Shown here: in pieces, positions 51,918 through 53,596 of the stretch
How the letters are laid out: every line of letters starts with the position of its first letter
How positions within the stretch are numbered: position 1 is the stretch's first letter
Assembly (NCBI GenBank): GCA_937918905.1
Contig: CAKZSH010000271.1
Location: 1 to 53,596, forward strand
DNA length: 53,596 nt
Source of the DNA: an uncultured Saprospiraceae bacterium
GTDB taxonomy: Bacteria; Bacteroidota; Bacteroidia; Chitinophagales; Saprospiraceae
Direction of reading: 5' to 3'
The notes under the pieces: generated by a model
Database searches by the model: none
What the model was told of the DNA's origin: nothing
What the model saw: the letters and a program-made list of their open reading frames with translations, nothing else
Program-made: the position numbers and the translations under genes

Positions 51918-52044
51918 ATTTTACTTCTTTAAGTTTTTTCTCAGTTAAGAACGTAAAAGTAGACTGTTTTTGTTTAGTGGTGGTACTGGAAATTTACATA
52001 AAAACTCAGATTTCTATAAAAGTTTAAGTTTTCATTAACTAAAA

Positions 52045-52140
52045 AAACGTGTTTAAGTGTTTTTTGAAAAAAATAAATGTGCGATAGGAAATTCTAAAGT
52101 ACAGTTATTTTTTTAAAAAAAGATACACTTAAACACGTTT
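52045..52140. repeat. Intergenic inverted repeat with perfect 15-nt arms
   Basis: AAACGTGTTTAAGTG and its inverse CACTTAAACACGTTT enclose 66 nt with further A/T pairing near the arms. The 321-nt gap 51918-52239 holds this and the repeat at 52171-52236 and nothing else I recognise. Confidence 0.88.
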
Positions 52141-52170
52141 TGAGTGTGAAATTGTTACAACTTCGAGCTT

Positions 52171-52236
52171 AGTGATTGGTAACTAGTAACTGGTAAATTG
52201 TAGAACGAATCACCAGTTACTAATCTCGAATCACCA
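52171..52236. repeat. Intergenic inverted repeat, family 'GTAACTGGTAA'
   Basis: The left arm contains ATTGGTAACTAGTAACTGGT with a 7-nt near-repeat (GTAACTA, GTAACTG). The core TAGTAACTGGT is inverted at 52211-52221. It ends 4 nt before the stop codon of the gene at 52240. Confidence 0.75.
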
Positions 52237-52239
52237 ATT

Positions 52240-53460
52240 TTATTTAAAAGCATTCAATCCAGTTACATCCATACCTGTGATGAGTAAGTGAATATCATGT
52301 GTACCTTCATAAGTGAGTACGGTCTCCAAATTCATCATATGTCGCATGATAGGGTACTCGTTAGTGATACCCATTCCGCCATGAATTTGTCGTGCTTCTC
52401 TTGCGATTTCTAGTGCCATATGAACATTATTTCTTTTTGCCATAGAGATTTGTGCAGGAGTCGCTTTACCTACATTAGCTAGTGTACCTAATCGCCAAGC
52501 GAGTAATTGAGCTTTGGTCAATTCAGTAATCATTTCTGCTAATTTCTTTTGCGTCAATTGAAATTGACCGATAGGTTTTCCAAATTGAATACGCTCCTGC
52601 GAATATCTCAAAGCAGAATCATAACAATCCATTCCCGCTCCAATTGCTCCCCAAGCAATTCCATATCTTGCTTTTGACAAACAGGATAAAGGGCCTTTCA
52701 ATCCTTCCACTTCAGGAAGTACATTTGATTTAGGAACTCGTACATCTTCAAAGACAAGTTCTCCTGTAATGGATGCACGAAGACTCCATTTTCCATGAAT
52801 CTCTGGTGTAGAAAATCCTTTCATTCCTTTTTCTACAATCAAACCTTTGATACGACCTTCTTCATTTTTTGCCCAAACAACTGCAATATCTGCAACTGGA
52901 GAATTGGTAATCCACATTTTAGCACCATTCAAAATATATGCATCGCCATCATCTTTAATGTTGGTAATCATACCACTTGGATTGGAACCGTGGTCTGGTT
53001 CTGTTAATCCAAAACAGCCGATTAATTCGCCACTTGCTAGTTTTGGCAAATACTTCATTTTTTGCTCCTCAGAACCAAATCGATAAATTGGATACATGAC
53101 CAATGAGCCTTGAACTGAAGCCATTGATCGAATTCCAGAGTCTCCTCTTTCCAATTCTTGCATGATGATTCCGTAGGCAATTTCGTCCATTCCTCCGCAT
53201 CCATATTTTGCAGGAAGGCTAGGGCCAAAGGCTCCGATATCAGCTAATCCTTTAAATAAATGAGTAGGGCATTCTGCCCGATTGGCATAATCTTCAATGA
53301 TAGGACTTACCTCTTGTTTGACCCAATCTCTTACAGCATCACGAGCCAATAAATGATCGTCATTCAACAATTCATCAATATTGTAATAATCGTGTCCTTG
53401 AAATCGATCTTCGCGAGCACTTGCTCCAGCGTGGGTCGTACTTCCATTTCCTTGTGACAT
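52240..53460 (-). CDS. gcdH: Glutaryl-CoA dehydrogenase
   Basis: 406 residues. The acyl-CoA dehydrogenase fold has FGLTEPDHGSNPSGM, KMWITNSPVADIAVVWAK, GKWSLRASITGELVFEDVRVP and ARYGIAWGAIGAG, and the catalytic base is Glu385 in TYEGTHDIH. The ITNSP and ASITG signatures and the TYEGTHDIH ending are those of glutaryl-CoA dehydrogenase, which oxidatively decarboxylates glutaryl-CoA to crotonyl-CoA in lysine and tryptophan breakdown. The N-terminal ~22 residues (SQGNGSTTHAGASARED) are extra. It is not linked here to other lysine genes, but an aminoadipate-semialdehyde-type dehydrogenase lies at the window start. Confidence 0.92.
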   Translation of the reverse strand: MSQGNGSTTHAGASAREDRFQGHDYYNIDELLNDDHLLARDAVRDWVKQEVSPIIEDYANRAECPTHLFKGLADIGAFGPSLPAKYGCGGMDEIAYGIIMQELERGDSGIRSMASVQGSLVMYPIYRFGSEEQKMKYLPKLASGELIGCFGLTEPDHGSNPSGMITNIKDDGDAYILNGAKMWITNSPVADIAVVWAKNEEGRIKGLIVEKGMKGFSTPEIHGKWSLRASITGELVFEDVRVPKSNVLPEVEGLKGPLSCLSKARYGIAWGAIGAGMDCYDSALRYSQERIQFGKPIGQFQLTQKKLAEMITELTKAQLLAWRLGTLANVGKATPAQISMAKRNNVHMALEIAREARQIHGGMGITNEYPIMRHMMNLETVLTYEGTHDIHLLITGMDVTGLNAFK

Positions 53461-53492
53461 ATTCTAAAGTTTTATATGGTTTAATTTTTTTG

Positions 53493-53500
53493 CAAAAATA
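53493..53500 (-). promoter_or_regulatory. -7 element for gcdH
   Basis: TATTTTTG on the minus strand, 33 nt before the ATG, matching TAnnTTTG. No clear -33 was seen. Confidence 0.4.
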
Positions 53501-53524
53501 AGGATAATTGGGGAAAAAAATCAC

Positions 53525-53575
53525 GGTAGACGGTCGTTTCACTTGACGGTGGACGGACGCTTCGCTTGACGGTTC
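53525..53575. repeat. Partial copy of the 'GACGGTGGACGG' repeat at the window edge
   Basis: CACGGTAGACGGTCGTTTCA, then CTTGACGGTGGACGG and CTTGACGGTTCG share the composition of the arms at 24811-24953. The opposite arm, if any, is beyond the window. Confidence 0.65.
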
Positions 53576-53596
53576 GAATAATTTTGGATACATGTA

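Noticed and set aside
893-52236. CRISPR array
   Set aside because: The repeats are scattered single inverted repeats with no regular spacers and no cas genes nearby.
53375-53593. Minus-strand frame at the right edge
   Set aside because: Overlaps the gcdH start in another frame and includes the repeat at 53525.

Overview
The window is AT-rich DNA from a member of the Bacteroidota, most likely a Saprospiria-like or Chitinophagia-like lineage. This rests on the gene content: a gliding-motility-type C-terminal sorting domain protein, a DUF5606 protein, a TIGR02757 protein, a fused 2-oxoacid dehydrogenase E1, paired DUF1800/DUF1501 proteins and many Cys lipoproteins. It also rests on promoter elements that fit the Bacteroidota consensus TTG-N20-TAnnTTTG. 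No phage, transposase, CRISPR array or rRNA gene was seen. It reads as chromosomal core DNA.

Layout. 1-9.2 kb: the 3' part of an antiquitin-type aldehyde dehydrogenase, a secreted S37 peptidase, tRNA-Cys, two tandem thioredoxin-like proteins, a repeat lipoprotein and the DUF1800/DUF1501 pair. 9.2-13.5 kb: GH25 lysozyme, tRNA-Val with a GIY-YIG gene and a decayed tandem copy of that unit, then an acyl-CoA dehydrogenase behind two palindromic operator-like sites. 13.5-21.3 kb: a SNF2 helicase, a small membrane protein, a CHU_C-type surface protein and a lipoprotein. 21.4-29.2 kb: secA, a GYF/DUF6232 protein lying between two long inverted arms, a di-heme peroxidase/lipoprotein pair and a TIGR02757 protein. 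29.2-39.9 kb: GT2 glycosyltransferase, M3 peptidase, DUF5606, E1 alpha/beta fusion, dienelactone hydrolase-like lipoprotein, PBP1A, a broken toxin-antitoxin pair and recO. 40-42.7 kb: a GT87-like membrane glycosyltransferase coupled to a radical SAM protein resembling the tetraether-lipid-synthase family. 42.7-48.8 kb: phenylacetyl-CoA epoxidase genes paaE, paaB, paaC, paaD and paaI with a TetR regulator, but no paaA. 48.9-53.6 kb: pabB-like synthase, OmpA-family protein and glutaryl-CoA dehydrogenase.

Metabolic theme. The aldehyde dehydrogenase (aminoadipate semialdehyde type), glutaryl-CoA dehydrogenase, a second acyl-CoA dehydrogenase, a branched-chain-type E1 and the Paa genes point to use of amino acids and aromatic acids. 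Secreted peptidases and envelope lipoproteins fit a particle- or polymer-degrading lifestyle.

The most unusual property is not a protein system. It is a dense population of long imperfect inverted repeats in the intergenic spaces, about 20 in 53.6 kb. Many arms are built from short near-tandem units of about 7 nt. They fall into recurring sequence families, often start at or inside a stop codon, and in places have entered coding sequence or each other. Two smaller GC-rich palindromes are found inserted inside these repeats, inside a tRNA fragment and inside pabB. Together they look like an active, uncharacterised family of non-coding palindromic elements.
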